From the NCBI RefSeq assembly GCF_000146165.2, contig NC_004347.2, positions 1,922,001-1,986,000 on the forward strand: a DNA stretch of 64,000 nt. Reading direction: 5' to 3'. The DNA is from Shewanella oneidensis MR-1 (GTDB lineage: Bacteria > Pseudomonadota > Gammaproteobacteria > Enterobacterales > Shewanellaceae). The notes under the pieces are model-generated. The model searched no databases. It had not been told where the DNA came from and worked only from the letters and a program-made list of their open reading frames with translations. The translations under genes were made by a program, and so were the position numbers. This document shows, one piece after another, positions 28,135 through 37,861 of the stretch; the stretch's first letter is position 1, and every line of letters begins with the position of its first letter.

Positions 28135-28674
28135 TATTTCACGGAAAGGCCATCAGCAATGATGGCCTTTTTGTTTACAGAATTTGAACCTATGGTTCCT
28201 TATTCTAAGCGCAGCTCCTGCGCCATGTTTCATGGAAAGCCATCAGCAATGATGGCTTTTTTGTTTACAGAATTTGAACCCGGGTTCCTCATTCTAAGCG
28301 CAGCTCCTGCGCCATATTTCACGGAAAGGCCATCAGCAATGATAGCCTTTTTGTTTACAGAATTTGAACCTAGGGTTCCTTATTCTAAGCGCAGCTCCTG
28401 CGCCATGTTTCATGGAAAGCCATCAGCAATGATGGCTTTTTTGTTTACAGAATTTGAACCCGGGTTCCTCATTCTAAGCGCAGCTCTTTCGCCATATTTC
28501 ACGGAAAGGCCATCAGCAATGATGGCCTTTTTGTTTGCAGAATTTGAACCTGGGGTTCCTTATTCTAAGCGCAGCTCCTGCGCCATGTTTCATGGAAGGC
28601 CATCAGCAATGATGGCTTTTTTGTTTACAGAATTTGAACCCGGGTTCCTCATTCTAAGCGCAGCTCCTCTGCCA
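28135..28674 (+). repeat. Tandem tRNA-Ser 3'-end/terminator repeats, six units
   Basis: The marker gcca (the tRNA CCA end or its copy) recurs at 28131, 28222, 28311, 28402, 28491, 28582 and 28671: units alternate 91 and 89 bp, making three 180-bp dimers. Every unit has a hairpin-T5 terminator (gccatcagcaatgatggc or variant), an inverted T-arm-like stretch (aatttgaacc), a gggttcc segment, and a decayed tRNA 3' acceptor end with CCA. The alternation means a dimer was amplified three times. Confidence 0.92.
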
Positions 28675-28683
28675 TATTCAGTC

Positions 28684-28715
28684 AAACAGGCCGCTAAGCA
28701 TTTAGCGGCCTGTTT
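28684..28715 (+). terminator. Final terminator of the tRNA-Ser copy 1 array
   Basis: The stem aaacaggccgctaa/ttagcggcctgttt is long and nearly perfect and closes the array. The second array ends with a related hairpin. Confidence 0.85.
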
Positions 28716-28720
28716 GCATT

Positions 28721-29075
28721 TTGAGTCAGTGGCATTCGATGTTGGATTCGATTACTAAAACGGTGTATCTGCGATTGTCTTGATAAGCATTATATTGTGA
28801 TATGAAGAATTTAATTTTTGATCCGCAAGGTTACGTTAGGATTAACCTTCTTCTACGATTCCTATTTAAACATCATTTCCTTCATAGAATGTCTCCATCC
28901 TAAAAAGCGGTCACGATAGTTTAATCTATTCAAGGATTATCTTGGATAACACTGTCGTTATGCAGGTTTTTAGCGAGCTAGAATAGGGCTAGGTCAAAAA
29001 TTACTCTCTAATCGATGGTTTTATCAACTATTGGGTATCAAATAGCCAATCAATTCAATTAATAATAAATTTAGG
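28721..29075. other. Intergenic region between tRNA-Ser arrays
   Basis: AT-rich, no supported open frame, no strong hairpin. It separates two related tRNA units and holds the second promoter at its right edge. Confidence 0.5.
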
Positions 29076-29104
29076 TTTACAGTCTTGGGCGAGATGTATA
29101 TTAT
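29076..29104 (+). promoter_or_regulatory. Promoter of tRNA-Ser copy 2
   Basis: TTTACA, 17-bp spacer, TATTAT, with the tRNA 11 bp downstream. Confidence 0.75.
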
Positions 29105-29115
29105 CTCGGTCGTTC

Positions 29116-29206
29116 GGAGGGGTGGCAGAGTGGTTTAATGCACCGGTCTTGAAAACCGGCGTGGGTTTATAGCCCACCCAGGGTTCAAATCCCTGCTCCT
29201 CCGCCA
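29116..29206 (+). tRNA. tRNA-Ser (TGA), copy 2
   Basis: 91 nt, identical to copy 1, with encoded CCA. Confidence 0.96.
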
Positions 29207-29475
29207 TATTTCACGGAAAAGCCATCAGCGATGATGGCTTTTTTGTTTACCGAATTTGAACCCGGGTTCCTCATTCTAAGCGCAGCTCCTTCGCCATATT
29301 TCATGGAAAGCCATCAGCAATAATGGCTTTTTTGTTTACCGAATTTGAACCCGGGTTCCTCATTCTAAGCGCAGCTCCTCCGCCATATTTCATGGAAAGC
29401 CATCAGCAATGATGGCCTTTTTGTTTGCAGAATTTGAACCTAGGGTTCCTCATTCTAAGCGCAGCTCGTGCGCCA
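29207..29475 (+). repeat. Tandem tRNA-Ser 3'-end/terminator repeats, three units
   Basis: Copies of the gcca marker at 29203, 29293, 29382 and 29472 give units of 90, 89 and 90 bp. Each has the gccatcag-atgatggc type terminator and a decayed acceptor end, as in the first array, but with only three units and without the strict 91/89 alternation. Confidence 0.9.
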
Positions 29476-29484
29476 TATTCAGTC

Positions 29485-29514
29485 AAAAAGCCGCTAAGCA
29501 ATTAGCGGCTTTTT
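29485..29514 (+). terminator. Final terminator of the tRNA-Ser copy 2 array
   Basis: The stem aaaaagccgctaa/ttagcggcttttt matches the closing hairpin of the first array in its core. Confidence 0.85.
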
Positions 29515-29516
29515 GC

Positions 29517-29807
29517 ATTTAAAGTACTTCATTTTCGATGAGCGTTTTAAACTGGCTATATTTTGTGTTATATCATCAATTCGTCCAATCCTGAGGCACA
29601 CTCAATGTTGGCGTTATGTCAGTATCTCATTTCAAACGGCAGTAATTAGCGAGTTGTTCCTTTAAATTTCATCTAGTTAACAATATTCATTTTATGCTTT
29701 GCGAAATGCCATTGTTGGGCTAAATTACCCTGATAACCTATATTTCGGTTGCAGTACTCTGATTTGGCTAAACTCTCTTAGTCAGCATTGGTTAAAGGTG
29801 GATAAAG
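29517..29807. other. Region upstream of uvrY
   Basis: About 290 bp with no supported gene; it should contain the uvrY promoter. Confidence 0.5.
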
Positions 29808-30452
29808 TTGATATCGATATATTTAGTTGACGATCATGAGCTGGTAAGAACTGGGATCCGCCGTATCTTAGAAGATGAGCGGGGGATCAAAGTTGTCGGT
29901 GAAGCGCCCGATGGCGAGACCGCAGTACAATGGGCTAGGCAAAATGAAGCCGACGTCATCTTAATGGACATGAATATGCCAGTTATGGGCGGACTCGAAG
30001 CCACCCGTAAAATTTTGCGTTATCAACCCCATGCCAAGATTATTGTATTAACCGTGCATACCGAAGATCCTTTCCCCAGCAAAGTGATGCAGGCGGGCGC
30101 GTCTGGTTATTTAACCAAAGGTGCGACGCCACCCGAGGTGTTGCAAGCGATACGTCAGGTTTCCCGTGGTCAGCGCTATTTATCCCCTGAAATAGCCCAA
30201 CAAATGGCATTGAGCCAATTTAATCCTGCCGATGAGAATCCGTTTAAAGCCTTATCTGAGCGCGAACTGCAAATTATGTTGATGATCACCAACGGTGAAA
30301 AGGTCAATGATATTTCGGAGCAGCTCAACTTAAGCCCAAAAACCGTTAACAGTTACCGTTACCGCTTATTTGCGAAGCTGGGGATCAGTGGTGATGTGGA
30401 GCTGACCCGTTTAGCGATCCGCTATAAAATGTTAGATGCTGGACATTTTTAA
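29808..30452 (+). CDS. uvrY: Response regulator UvrY (GacA/SirA family)
   Basis: 214 residues: receiver domain with acidic pocket D8-D9, phospho-acceptor Asp54 (I-L-M-D-M-N-M-P) and Lys in L-T-K-G; then a LuxR-type helix-turn-helix (L-S-E-R-E-L-Q-I-M ... L-S-P-K-T-V-N-S-Y-R-Y-R-L). It pairs with BarA to switch on Csr small RNAs. It starts with TTG behind AGGTGG, a weak start that may limit its level. The order uvrY-uvrC-pgsA is conserved in gammaproteobacteria. Confidence 0.95.
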   Translation: MISIYLVDDHELVRTGIRRILEDERGIKVVGEAPDGETAVQWARQNEADVILMDMNMPVMGGLEATRKILRYQPHAKIIVLTVHTEDPFPSKVMQAGASGYLTKGATPPEVLQAIRQVSRGQRYLSPEIAQQMALSQFNPADENPFKALSERELQIMLMITNGEKVNDISEQLNLSPKTVNSYRYRLFAKLGISGDVELTRLAIRYKMLDAGHF

Positions 30453-30558
30453 TCTATAGCATTAATTAATCCTGCTTATATAGTGTGTTAGGCGTGAGTT
30501 TGAAAACGATTTATCAAGCTGTTTTGAAGATAGTAAGTAAAAAAGTGGGTGTATAACG

Positions 30559-32388
30559 ATGTCTACAGGTTTTAACGCCCAGAGTTTTTTACGTACAGTC
30601 ACCTCTTCGGCGGGGGTTTATCGCATGTATGACGTCAAAGGTGACGTCATTTATGTGGGTAAAGCCAAAGATCTTAAAAAGCGCTTATCTTCTTATTTCC
30701 GTAAAAACCTTGGCAATGTCAAAACCCAGGCGCTGGTGTCGCATATTCATCATATCGATGTGACACTGACTCATAGTGAGACCGATGCGCTGCTGCTTGA
30801 AAATGACTATATCAAGCAGTACATGCCTAAATACAATGTGTTACTGCGGGATGATAAGTCATACCCCTATATTTTATTGAGTCAGCATGAGCATCCACGC
30901 CTTGCTTACCATCGCGGGCCACAGCGGGAGAAGGGCCATTACTTTGGACCTTATCCTAATGGCGGCGCGGTGCGTGAAAGTTTGCATTTGATGCAAAAGT
31001 TGTTTCCTATCCGCCAGTGTGATGATCTCTATTACAAATCCCGCACTCGCCCCTGTTTGCAATACCAGTTATCCCGCTGCAGTGCGCCTTGCGTTGGTAA
31101 AGTCAGTAATGCGGAGTATGACGAGCAGGTAAAACTTGCCAGTTTGTTCCTAAAGGGAAAAGATAAACAAGTTATCAGTGAACTGGTGGCGAAGATGGAA
31201 GAGGCCGCCGAGCAGCAAGCCTATGAGCAAGCCGCGCGCTTTCGCGATCAAATTATGGCGCTGCGCCGAGTGGCAGAGCAGCAAGAGGTATCTGGTAATA
31301 CTGGCGATATGGATGTTATTGGTGTGCATTACGCTTCGGGCATCGCCTGTTTTCACCTGTTATTTATCCGCGAAGGTAAGATTTTTGGTAGCCGTAGCTA
31401 TTATCCAACGGTTCCCGCGCAAACGGATATCGAAGAAGTCTTACGCTCCTTCCTGCTACAGTTTTACTTAAATGCAGATATTCAACGCACTATTCCTAAG
31501 GAAGTGGTGATAAGCCATCACTTTGAGGAATTGCATGAGTTAGAGGCGGCCGTCTCTGAGGCATTAAATAAAAAATTCAGCATTAAAACCAATGTGCGTG
31601 CTGACAGGGCGAGTTTTTTACGCCTCGCGATCACCAACGCCACCAATGCGGTGATGACGCGTCTGTCCCATAAAAACACCGTTGAACAGCGTTTTGTGTT
31701 GTTGGAGGAGATTCTCGAACTCAATGCGCCGATTCAGCGAATGGAGTGTTTCGATATCAGTCATACCATGGGGGAGAGCACGGTAGCCTCCTGCGTGGTG
31801 TTTAACCGTGAAGGGCCGCATAAAGCCGAATATCGTCGTTACAATATTGAAGGCATCACCCCTGGGGACGATTATGCCGCCATGAAACAAGCTATTAGCC
31901 GTCGATTTGATAAAATCGATGCCAGCGGCAAAATCCCTGACATCTTATTTATCGACGGTGGCCTCGGTCAGCTGCGTATCGCACAGCAAATTGTCGATGA
32001 AAAATTTGTCAATTTAGATAAAGCGCCGCAACTGATTGGCGTGGCAAAGGGGGAGAGCCGTAAACCTGGGCTAGAAACCTTAATCTTTGGTGACACAGAA
32101 ACGAGTTTTTCCCTTGAGGATGATTCACCCGCATTGCACCTTATTCAACATATTCGCGATGAATCGCACCGCTTTGCCATCACTGGGCATCGTAATCGCC
32201 GTCAGAAAACCCGCAACACCTCAACGCTTGAATCCATTCCAGGTATTGGCCCTAAACGCCGTAAAGCGTTACTCCAACATTTGGGCGGTTTACAGGAAGT
32301 GAAGGGCGCGAGTGTGGCCGAGTTAGCGAAAGTGCCGGGTATTAGCATAGAAATGGCACAAACCATTCATGATGCATTGCGAGGGTGA
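30559..32388 (+). CDS. uvrC: Excinuclease ABC subunit C
   Basis: 609 residues with the complete set of UvrC domains: GIY-YIG nuclease (G-V-Y-R-M-Y-D ... I-Y-V-G-K-A-K, about 17-40), UVR motif (about 205-240), RNase H-like C-nuclease ([10 protein letters not shown] and D-G-G-L-G-Q), and a C-terminal helix-hairpin-helix pair (I-P-G-I-G-P-K-R-R). It makes both incisions in nucleotide excision repair with UvrAB. Confidence 0.97.
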   Translation: MSTGFNAQSFLRTVTSSAGVYRMYDVKGDVIYVGKAKDLKKRLSSYFRKNLGNVKTQALVSHIHHIDVTLTHSETDALLLENDYIKQYMPKYNVLLRDDKSYPYILLSQHEHPRLAYHRGPQREKGHYFGPYPNGGAVRESLHLMQKLFPIRQCDDLYYKSRTRPCLQYQLSRCSAPCVGKVSNAEYDEQVKLASLFLKGKDKQVISELVAKMEEAAEQQAYEQAARFRDQIMALRRVAEQQEVSGNTGDMDVIGVHYASGIACFHLLFIREGKIFGSRSYYPTVPAQTDIEEVLRSFLLQFYLNADIQRTIPKEVVISHHFEELHELEAAVSEALNKKFSIKTNVRADRASFLRLAITNATNAVMTRLSHKNTVEQRFVLLEEILELNAPIQRMECFDISHTMGESTVASCVVFNREGPHKAEYRRYNIEGITPGDDYAAMKQAISRRFDKIDASGKIPDILFIDGGLGQLRIAQQIVDEKFVNLDKAPQLIGVAKGESRKPGLETLIFGDTETSFSLEDDSPALHLIQHIRDESHRFAITGHRNRRQKTRNTSTLESIPGIGPKRRKALLQHLGGLQEVKGASVAELAKVPGISIEMAQTIHDALRG

Positions 32389-32435
32389 TAAAATTAAGGC
32401 AAGATTGGCGCTGCTTTTGACTAACTGGTTCGATC

Positions 32436-32984
32436 ATGCCGTTTAACTTACCCATAGCATTAACTCTTTTTAGGCTTTTTTTACTGCCCATTTTCGTGGT
32501 GTTGTTTTATTTACCTTATAGCTGGACGCCTTTTGTTGCCGCATTTGTGTTTTGGCTAGCGGCGTTAACGGATGCATTAGACGGTTATGCGGCGCGTAAA
32601 CTCAAGCAACTGACCCGTTTTGGCGCCTTCCTCGATCCCGTCGCCGATAAACTGATGGTGATCACCGCGCTCGTATTATTAGTTGACCAATACGCTGATA
32701 TTTGGCTCACACTGCCAGCACTGTTTATGATTGGCCGTGAAATTGTGATTTCAGCTCTGCGGGAGTGGATGGCCGAATTAGGTAAACGCGGAACGGTTGC
32801 TGTCTCTTGGATTGGTAAATATAAAACCGCTGCTCAAATGGTGGCGATTATTGGCCTGATTTGGCAATACAACCCATTAATGATCCAAGCGGCATTTGTG
32901 CTGTTATATATCGCTGCCGTATTAACGTTCTGGTCAAAGATGAGCTACATTTTAGCCGCCTGGAAAGATTTAACGGCTGAATAG
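32436..32984 (+). CDS. pgsA: Phosphatidylglycerophosphate synthase
   Basis: 182 residues, mostly membrane-embedded. The CDP-alcohol phosphatidyltransferase motif is complete: D-A-L-D-G-Y-A-A-R, then [10 protein letters not shown]. It condenses CDP-diacylglycerol and glycerol 3-phosphate, the committed step to phosphatidylglycerol and cardiolipin. It follows uvrC by 47 bp. Confidence 0.95.
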   Translation: MPFNLPIALTLFRLFLLPIFVVLFYLPYSWTPFVAAFVFWLAALTDALDGYAARKLKQLTRFGAFLDPVADKLMVITALVLLVDQYADIWLTLPALFMIGREIVISALREWMAELGKRGTVAVSWIGKYKTAAQMVAIIGLIWQYNPLMIQAAFVLLYIAAVLTFWSKMSYILAAWKDLTAE

Positions 32985-33046
32985 CACAATAAAAAATCAA
33001 AGAGATTATTTAGTGCGCAAGCAGTAAGTTATCGATAAAACAGCGG

Positions 33047-33074
33047 TTGACACTGCATCGTAAATAGGTAGAAT
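33047..33074 (+). promoter_or_regulatory. Promoter of the Gly-Cys-Leu-Leu tRNA operon
   Basis: TTGACA, 16-bp spacer, TAGAAT, then a GC-rich GCCTCCCCG discriminator typical of stable RNA genes. Confidence 0.75.
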
Positions 33075-33127
33075 GCCTCCCCGTAGACGAGAGACGAAGT
33101 GAAAACAAAATCTTAACTCTGCGTGAT

Positions 33128-33203
33128 GCGACATTAGCTCAGTTGGTAGAGCGATACCTTGCCAAGGTATAGGTCATCGGTTCGAACCCGATATGTCGCT
33201 CCA
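33128..33203 (+). tRNA. tRNA-Gly (GCC)
   Basis: 76 nt, encoded CCA, anticodon loop TTGCCAA, standard D- and T-arms. Confidence 0.96.
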
Positions 33204-33224
33204 ATCTAAAATGATTGGAAAGAT

Positions 33225-33298
33225 GGCGCGATGGCAGAATGGCTATGCTGCGGATTGCAAATCCGTCGATCTCGGTTCGACTCCGGGTCGCGCCTCCA
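33225..33298 (+). tRNA. tRNA-Cys (GCA)
   Basis: 74 nt, encoded CCA, anticodon loop TTGCAAA. Confidence 0.96.
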
Positions 33299-33346
33299 TA
33301 ATTAAAGTATTAATGACACGATTCCCGTCGTTAATATAAAGAGTTT

Positions 33347-33433
33347 GCCCGAGTGGTGGAATCGGTAGACACAAGGGATTTAAAATCCCTCGCTGGTAAC
33401 AGCGTGCCAGTTCAAGTCTGGCCTCGGGTACCA
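33347..33433 (+). tRNA. tRNA-Leu (TAA), copy 1
   Basis: 87 nt class II tRNA, encoded CCA, anticodon loop TTTAAAA, long variable arm CGCTGGTAACAGCG. Confidence 0.96.
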
Positions 33434-33565
33434 TTATTATAATGGTGACAGCTCAAAGCGAGCTGAAGCGTTAAACTTCGTTACCTAAGCATTCGAAATG
33501 TAAGCACAAGGTCGAAGCAAAGAATTAAACAATATCAACAGCATTGCTTGCGATATTCAGAGTTT

Positions 33566-33652
33566 GCCCGAGTGGTGGAATCGGTAGACACAAGGGATTT
33601 AAAATCCCTCGCTGGTAACAGCGTGCCAGTTCAAGTCTGGCCTCGGGTACCA
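33566..33652 (+). tRNA. tRNA-Leu (TAA), copy 2
   Basis: 87 nt, identical to copy 1. The bases just before both copies (gagtttgcccgag) also match, showing a recent duplication. Confidence 0.96.
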
Positions 33653-33674
33653 TTATTCTTAGTGAATAGTAAAT

Positions 33675-33702
33675 AAGCCTCGACATTAGTCGGGGCTTTT
33701 TT
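33675..33702 (+). terminator. Terminator of the tRNA operon
   Basis: The stem agcctcgac/gtcggggct (one G-T pair) is followed by T6. Confidence 0.85.
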
Positions 33703-33911
33703 GCATTTGTGATGCTGATTTTTATCCGATTTGTTTTAAAGCAAGTTTTCTATCTTCTTACCTAAAACCTCTAGCACGCTGTCAGTAGCTTGTCGTACTG
33801 GCTTTAGGTTGACTTTGTTAGTGCTCTCTAAGCTCTATAAAGTCAAACTCAGCTAGGGCAGGTTACGTTTTATCTCCCAAGCTCATTGCCAACGTAATAT
33901 CGTTATCTTGG

Positions 33912-33941
33912 CCGATAAAAAAGCCCCGTGGTTTTCATGAG
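33912..33941 (-). terminator. Terminator of the HU-like gene
   Basis: On the minus strand AGCCTC pairs with GGGGCT around an 11-nt loop, followed by T6. Confidence 0.6.
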
Positions 33942-33967
33942 GCTCTTTTACACATCCACAATACTAC

Positions 33968-34243
33968 CTACTCATTTATCGCTTGTTTTAGCGCTGTCGC
34001 GGCCTTAAAGCTCGGCTGGTTAAAGCCCGCAATCTCAATTGCCTCACCCGTCTGTGGATTACGGCCCGATTTAGGTAAATGATATCGTAACTCGAAGGTA
34101 CCAAATAGCGGCAGGAAGACTTTCTCACCTTCGCTTAAGGCGATATGGATCTGTTGTAGGATCTGTTCGACAACAGGTTTAGTGCTGGCCTGGGACTGTT
34201 CAAGCGAAGTGGCGATACGTTGGATCAGTTGTGCTTTGTTCAT
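33968..34243 (-). CDS. HU/IHF family DNA-binding protein
   Basis: 91 residues spanning one full HU domain: M-N-K-A-Q-L-I-Q-R-I, the F-G-T-F-E-L-R turn and arm sequence S-G-R-N-P-Q-T-G-E-A-I-E-I. The R-N-P-x-T-G arm tip with Pro, used for DNA bending, is conserved. It is not close enough to HupA/HupB or IHF for me to name it; it may be an accessory HU. It is a single gene with its own terminator. Confidence 0.88.
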   Translation of the reverse strand: MNKAQLIQRIATSLEQSQASTKPVVEQILQQIHIALSEGEKVFLPLFGTFELRYHLPKSGRNPQTGEAIEIAGFNQPSFKAATALKQAINE

Positions 34244-34433
34244 TGAAACCTCTGAATTCAGCGAAAGAGCAGGAAAGGGGAGTTATAACAAGCTCGAGAT
34301 CAGATTGAAAGCCTAGGTTTACCAAAGCGGCTTAACTGCTGCTTTATTGGTTACTCAGTTGTTTTATTCGTCAGATGCATTAACTACATGAACATTGAGC
34401 GACATATAGGCTGGCCTATTAAAATATTTCATC

Positions 34434-35153
34434 TCAACAATTAAGTGGGTCTATTCCAATATACCTAACTCGCTTAAATCTAATTTCTCCAAGGTTAACT
34501 TTCACTCCGTTTATAATTATTTCAGGATAAATAATCGAGAAGTTTTCTAATTCTGAAGTAATTTCACTCGTTTGAATTGAAAATGACATCCCTGTATTAA
34601 AATATCGTTTTCTGCCGGAACCAACTTCGTAAAAATACGTTTTGCCAACAATCTCAGATAAGGCCGGAACTTGTATGTAACCACTTTTTCGATCGGAAGC
34701 TTCTATCCGATTAATTTCTTCATCACTAAACCCATTAAATTCTCTTTCTATGATAGAATCGGACTGGCCTAAGTAGTTGTTTTTATTTGTTGATAAATAG
34801 TTTATTGGTAATTTCCAACTATTAACAGAGTTGTTGTCTTTGACAATGACATATTCATCGGCCAACTGAAAAGAGATATCTTGTGGAGCAGATACTTTTG
34901 AGTATAGATAAAATATATGAATAGATTCTGGTCGTATACGCTTACTACTGAACGTCTTTAGTTCTACGTTGAGCCCTGATACGAGTGGTATCCTAATTGT
35001 ATTAGATGGGCCAGAACCTCCACAGCCAGTGGATACAACTTCTCCATCTTCATAAAACGGCTTGTAATAATCTCTTGGTACAGGAGCACAAGCAGCTAGT
35101 GCCCCCATAGTTATAAGTATCACTACTATCCATAATCCTTGGCTTAAGTACAT
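34434..35153 (-). CDS. Putative lipoprotein (239 aa), unrecognised
   Basis: A lipoprotein signal ends at L-A-A-C with Cys22; Ala at +2 favours the outer membrane. The mature chain is mainly beta-like, with V-V-S-T-G-C-G-G-S-G-P near residue 40 and a Cys at the very C-terminus. Base composition is richer in A and T than the neighbours, suggesting horizontal acquisition. No family recognised. Confidence 0.75.
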   Translation of the reverse strand: MYLSQGLWIVVILITMGALAACAPVPRDYYKPFYEDGEVVSTGCGGSGPSNTIRIPLVSGLNVELKTFSSKRIRPESIHIFYLYSKVSAPQDISFQLADEYVIVKDNNSVNSWKLPINYLSTNKNNYLGQSDSIIEREFNGFSDEEINRIEASDRKSGYIQVPALSEIVGKTYFYEVGSGRKRYFNTGMSFSIQTSEITSELENFSIIYPEIIINGVKVNLGEIRFKRVRYIGIDPLNC

Positions 35154-35197
35154 AAAAATTCTTTTATAAGATTGGTCACTGTGTCTGTGTGTTTAAA

Positions 35198-36106
35198 TTA
35201 CGAGAATAATGTTTCTTCTAATGTACGTCCTTTAAGCAGCATCTTATATTGCCAATGCTGTTGCTTAAATAGGGCGAGCAGGGCGGTTTCAAATTCATAA
35301 TGTCGGTTTGCCGTGTCATCCAATTGGATCACAAACACATGGGCTTGTTTTGAGGTGATATTCACCACACCAGCTATTTGACCTACGGCTTGGATTAGCG
35401 CTTCACTATCGCAGCTTTGCATGGTGAGGGTGAGATAATCACTGCCGCTATTGGATGAGCGCATCGAAATCGATTGGCTTAGTTCACCTTTATCCAAATA
35501 CAGTACTTGGTCGCAGAGCTTTTCGAGTTCATCCAAATTATGTGAGCTAATTACAAAGGTCGTGGTGGGCGAGAGGATTCTGACAAGTTCACGGATTTTC
35601 TTCGCATTGGCCGGATCGAGTCCCGCGGTGGGTTCATCTAACAATACCAGCTTAGGCGAGCCGATTAAGGCTTGGGCAATCGCTACACGTTTACTCATGC
35701 CATGGCTAAGACTTGGTGGCTTTTGCTGCGCCACTTCGGCTAAGTCCACTAAATTCAGCACACGCAGGGCTTCTTGATTTGCCTGCTTGCTATCCATCCC
35801 TTGAAGACGCGCAAAGAAGCTTAACTGGCTGATAATGGTTAAATTAGGATCAAGGGTCGCATCTTGGGGAAGGGCGGCAATTTGCCCTAATAATGTCGGA
35901 CTATTCGGCGCCTCTCCCAGAATACGAACTGTGCCCGCGCTTGGGGTAAGGTAACCACAGAGCAGGCTAAACAGCGTGGTTTTACCCGCGCCATTAGGGC
36001 CAACCAAAGCGATGGGCGCACCCGCTTCGAGGGTTAAACTCACGTTATTGAGTGCTTTTTTGTTGCCATAGTGTTTGGAAAGACCTTGGCACTGAACGAG
36101 GATCAT
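35198..36106 (-). CDS. ABC exporter ATP-binding protein
   Basis: 302 residues. Walker A G-P-N-G-A-G-K-T-T, signature L-S-H-G-M-S-K-R, Walker B L-V-L-L-D-E-P and H-loop S-S-H-N are all present; the C-terminal 80 residues form the extra domain common in CcmA/NatA-type exporters. It overlaps the permease gene by 4 bp (ATGA). The transported substrate is unknown. Confidence 0.9.
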   Translation of the reverse strand: MILVQCQGLSKHYGNKKALNNVSLTLEAGAPIALVGPNGAGKTTLFSLLCGYLTPSAGTVRILGEAPNSPTLLGQIAALPQDATLDPNLTIISQLSFFARLQGMDSKQANQEALRVLNLVDLAEVAQQKPPSLSHGMSKRVAIAQALIGSPKLVLLDEPTAGLDPANAKKIRELVRILSPTTTFVISSHNLDELEKLCDQVLYLDKGELSQSISMRSSNSGSDYLTLTMQSCDSEALIQAVGQIAGVVNITSKQAHVFVIQLDDTANRHYEFETALLALFKQQHWQYKMLLKGRTLEETLFS

Positions 36107-36963
36107 AGTTGACTCCTTTGGAAATAAATGCGGCCAAGGAAGAGGGCGATTGCGGTTTGCAGTAGTGGTATAGGTGCGTAAGCTAAGCTATTGAGTCCAT
36201 TGGTGTTGATCATATTTGATAATTGAGCGCCTGGTAGTAACCATTGTAAGCCCTCAAATAAGCGCGACTCGTTACCCAATATCAGCAGTGCAATTGAGAC
36301 GACTGTCCACAATATAGTGGCCAGAACCATGGCTTGCCTTGCTGTACTGGCATAGAGGGACAACAGAGTCATCACTGCGGTAAAGGGCAAAATGACGATA
36401 AGCAAGTTTACGCCGACTAAGGCGCCTGAGCTTATTGCCGGTAGTAATAAGCTAGCATCGCGACTTAATGCCAGTGCGATGGTGGCAAGGATGGTCAATA
36501 AAATCAGTAGGCCTTGGATCAGGATTTGCCCTAAGAAGCGGCCGAAAAGTAGGCTATCTTTGCTAGTTCTTATGGTATAGAAGCGCAATGTGCCACGGGT
36601 TTTGTCTGAGGAAAACTGATCGGCGGCAATTAAAATGCTAAACATTGGAAAGAGGTATAAGGCAAAGCACCAGAAGATGGCCATTTCTGCTACTGGCCAG
36701 TCAAACAGTACATTCAATGCGTTATTGCCAAATAACCCATCGATCAGATCCTTAATATTGGGCTGCATCAATAAAGTCGAAGCGCCTTGGATGGGGTAGA
36801 GTAATAGCATGCCCCACACTAATGCAAAGGCGATAAGGGCAATCATCCCGCGGAGATTAAATAGAAATTTGCGACATTCGAAGACTGCGATCAAAAGCAT
36901 GTTATTGAATGTACTGGGAGCGTTTGGTGTCATTCGCTGTCTCGTCAGTGAGTGAGCGGACAA
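36103..36963 (-). CDS. ABC-2 type permease
   Basis: About 286 residues with six hydrophobic segments and the ABC-2 layout: cytoplasmic N-terminus, F-E-C-R-K-F-L-F-N-L-R, then D-Q-F-S-S-D-K-T-R-G-T-L-R-F-Y after the second span. The frame begins at TTG 36963 with GAGAG nearby; ATG 36933 is an alternative. It is co-translated with the ATPase gene downstream. A minimal two-gene exporter, possibly for a lipid, antibiotic or signal; not decidable here. Confidence 0.85.
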   Translation of the reverse strand: MSAHSLTRQRMTPNAPSTFNNMLLIAVFECRKFLFNLRGMIALIAFALVWGMLLLYPIQGASTLLMQPNIKDLIDGLFGNNALNVLFDWPVAEMAIFWCFALYLFPMFSILIAADQFSSDKTRGTLRFYTIRTSKDSLLFGRFLGQILIQGLLILLTILATIALALSRDASLLLPAISSGALVGVNLLIVILPFTAVMTLLSLYASTARQAMVLATILWTVVSIALLILGNESRLFEGLQWLLPGAQLSNMINTNGLNSLAYAPIPLLQTAIALFLGRIYFQRSQL

Positions 36964-37026
36964 ACTCTCACGTTAGTGGTCATCATCATAAAGACTAGCC
37001 ATTCGCGAAAGTCGTCCGCGGCGCGG

Positions 37027-37695
37027 TTACGATAAAGAAGCGATAAGCGATTCTAACTTATCTTTAAGTTCAGCCACTTGCCCTTCAAGCTGTGTGACTC
37101 TCGCTTCCAGTTGTTGTCTATCTTGAGCATTTAGTGAGTTTGAGTCAGCACTCGGCGAATCGGCGGAGAGTGACGTTGCGCTAACCTGCTCTGAGCCTTG
37201 AGAAAACAGCTCAGTATAACGGCATTCGCGCTTGCCCGGCTCCCGTGGCAGTTGGGTTAGCACGGGTTTATCCCGCTCCATCAGTTGCTTAATGCAGGCT
37301 TCCACTTCGAGTACATCTTTAAAGTCATGCAACCTGTTGCTGCGGGTACGTAATTCACCTGGGGTTTGTGGGCCGCGAAGCAGCAGCAAACAGACAATCG
37401 CCACGGCCGCAGTTGAAAGTTGTAACTCGCTAAATTCAGTATTGCAGAATCTGTGCTTATATTTGACGACTCGGCTACCAAAACCCGATTGTTCGCTGAT
37501 TAAGCGCTTTTTATTTAATGAATCAAGGGCGTCTTGTACTTGCGCTTCAGTGAGTTCTAATACAGGTTCACGGCTGGTTTTTTGATTACAGGCGAGGGTC
37601 AGTGCATTGAGTGACAGCGGATATTGCTCGGGGGTGGTGACTTCTTTTTCAAGTAGGCATCCGATAACTCTGGCTTCGTGTAACGTGAGTTCCAT
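37027..37695 (-). CDS. yceH: YceH family (DUF480) protein
   Basis: 222 residues with the family opening [16 protein letters not shown] and the conserved [14 protein letters not shown] segment, forming tandem winged-helix domains. The C-terminus adds a coiled-coil ([15 protein letters not shown]) after a Ser-rich linker. The family may bind DNA; the function is not known. Confidence 0.92.
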   Translation of the reverse strand: MELTLHEARVIGCLLEKEVTTPEQYPLSLNALTLACNQKTSREPVLELTEAQVQDALDSLNKKRLISEQSGFGSRVVKYKHRFCNTEFSELQLSTAAVAIVCLLLLRGPQTPGELRTRSNRLHDFKDVLEVEACIKQLMERDKPVLTQLPREPGKRECRYTELFSQGSEQVSATSLSADSPSADSNSLNAQDRQQLEARVTQLEGQVAELKDKLESLIASLS

Positions 37696-37707
37696 ATAAG
37701 CTCCAAA

Positions 37708-37743
37708 GAAAAAAGCATGACTTTGTTATAACAGAGCCATGCT
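37708..37743 (-). terminator. Rho-independent terminator between cvfB and yceH
   Basis: In the minus direction a 15-bp stem (AGCATGGCTCTGTTA with its partner, one mismatch and one G-T pair) is followed by T6. It separates cvfB transcription from yceH. Confidence 0.85.
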
Positions 37744-37861
37744 TAAGATCCTAGCGCTTGTCGGTAAACTGAGTGTTTGGGCAGACTATTTGGACAAATA
37801 AACCACGAACCTTAGTACAACAGAGTGCTAAGTCCCGTATGAGGTTGACTATTTAGCTCAA

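Noticed and set aside
28159..28758. 199-codon open frame over the tRNA-Ser repeats
   Set aside because: It is a translation of the 180-bp repeat dimer, open only because 180 is a multiple of three; no ribosome site and the DNA is explained as tRNA 3' ends and terminators. E. coli tyrT repeats do encode a small basic protein, so expression could be tested, but this product is not basic in the same way.
33704..33911. Possible decayed coding remnant on the minus strand
   Set aside because: Short readable pieces are broken by many stops and I cannot tie them to a family, so no gene is called; this stretch holds nothing else recognisable.
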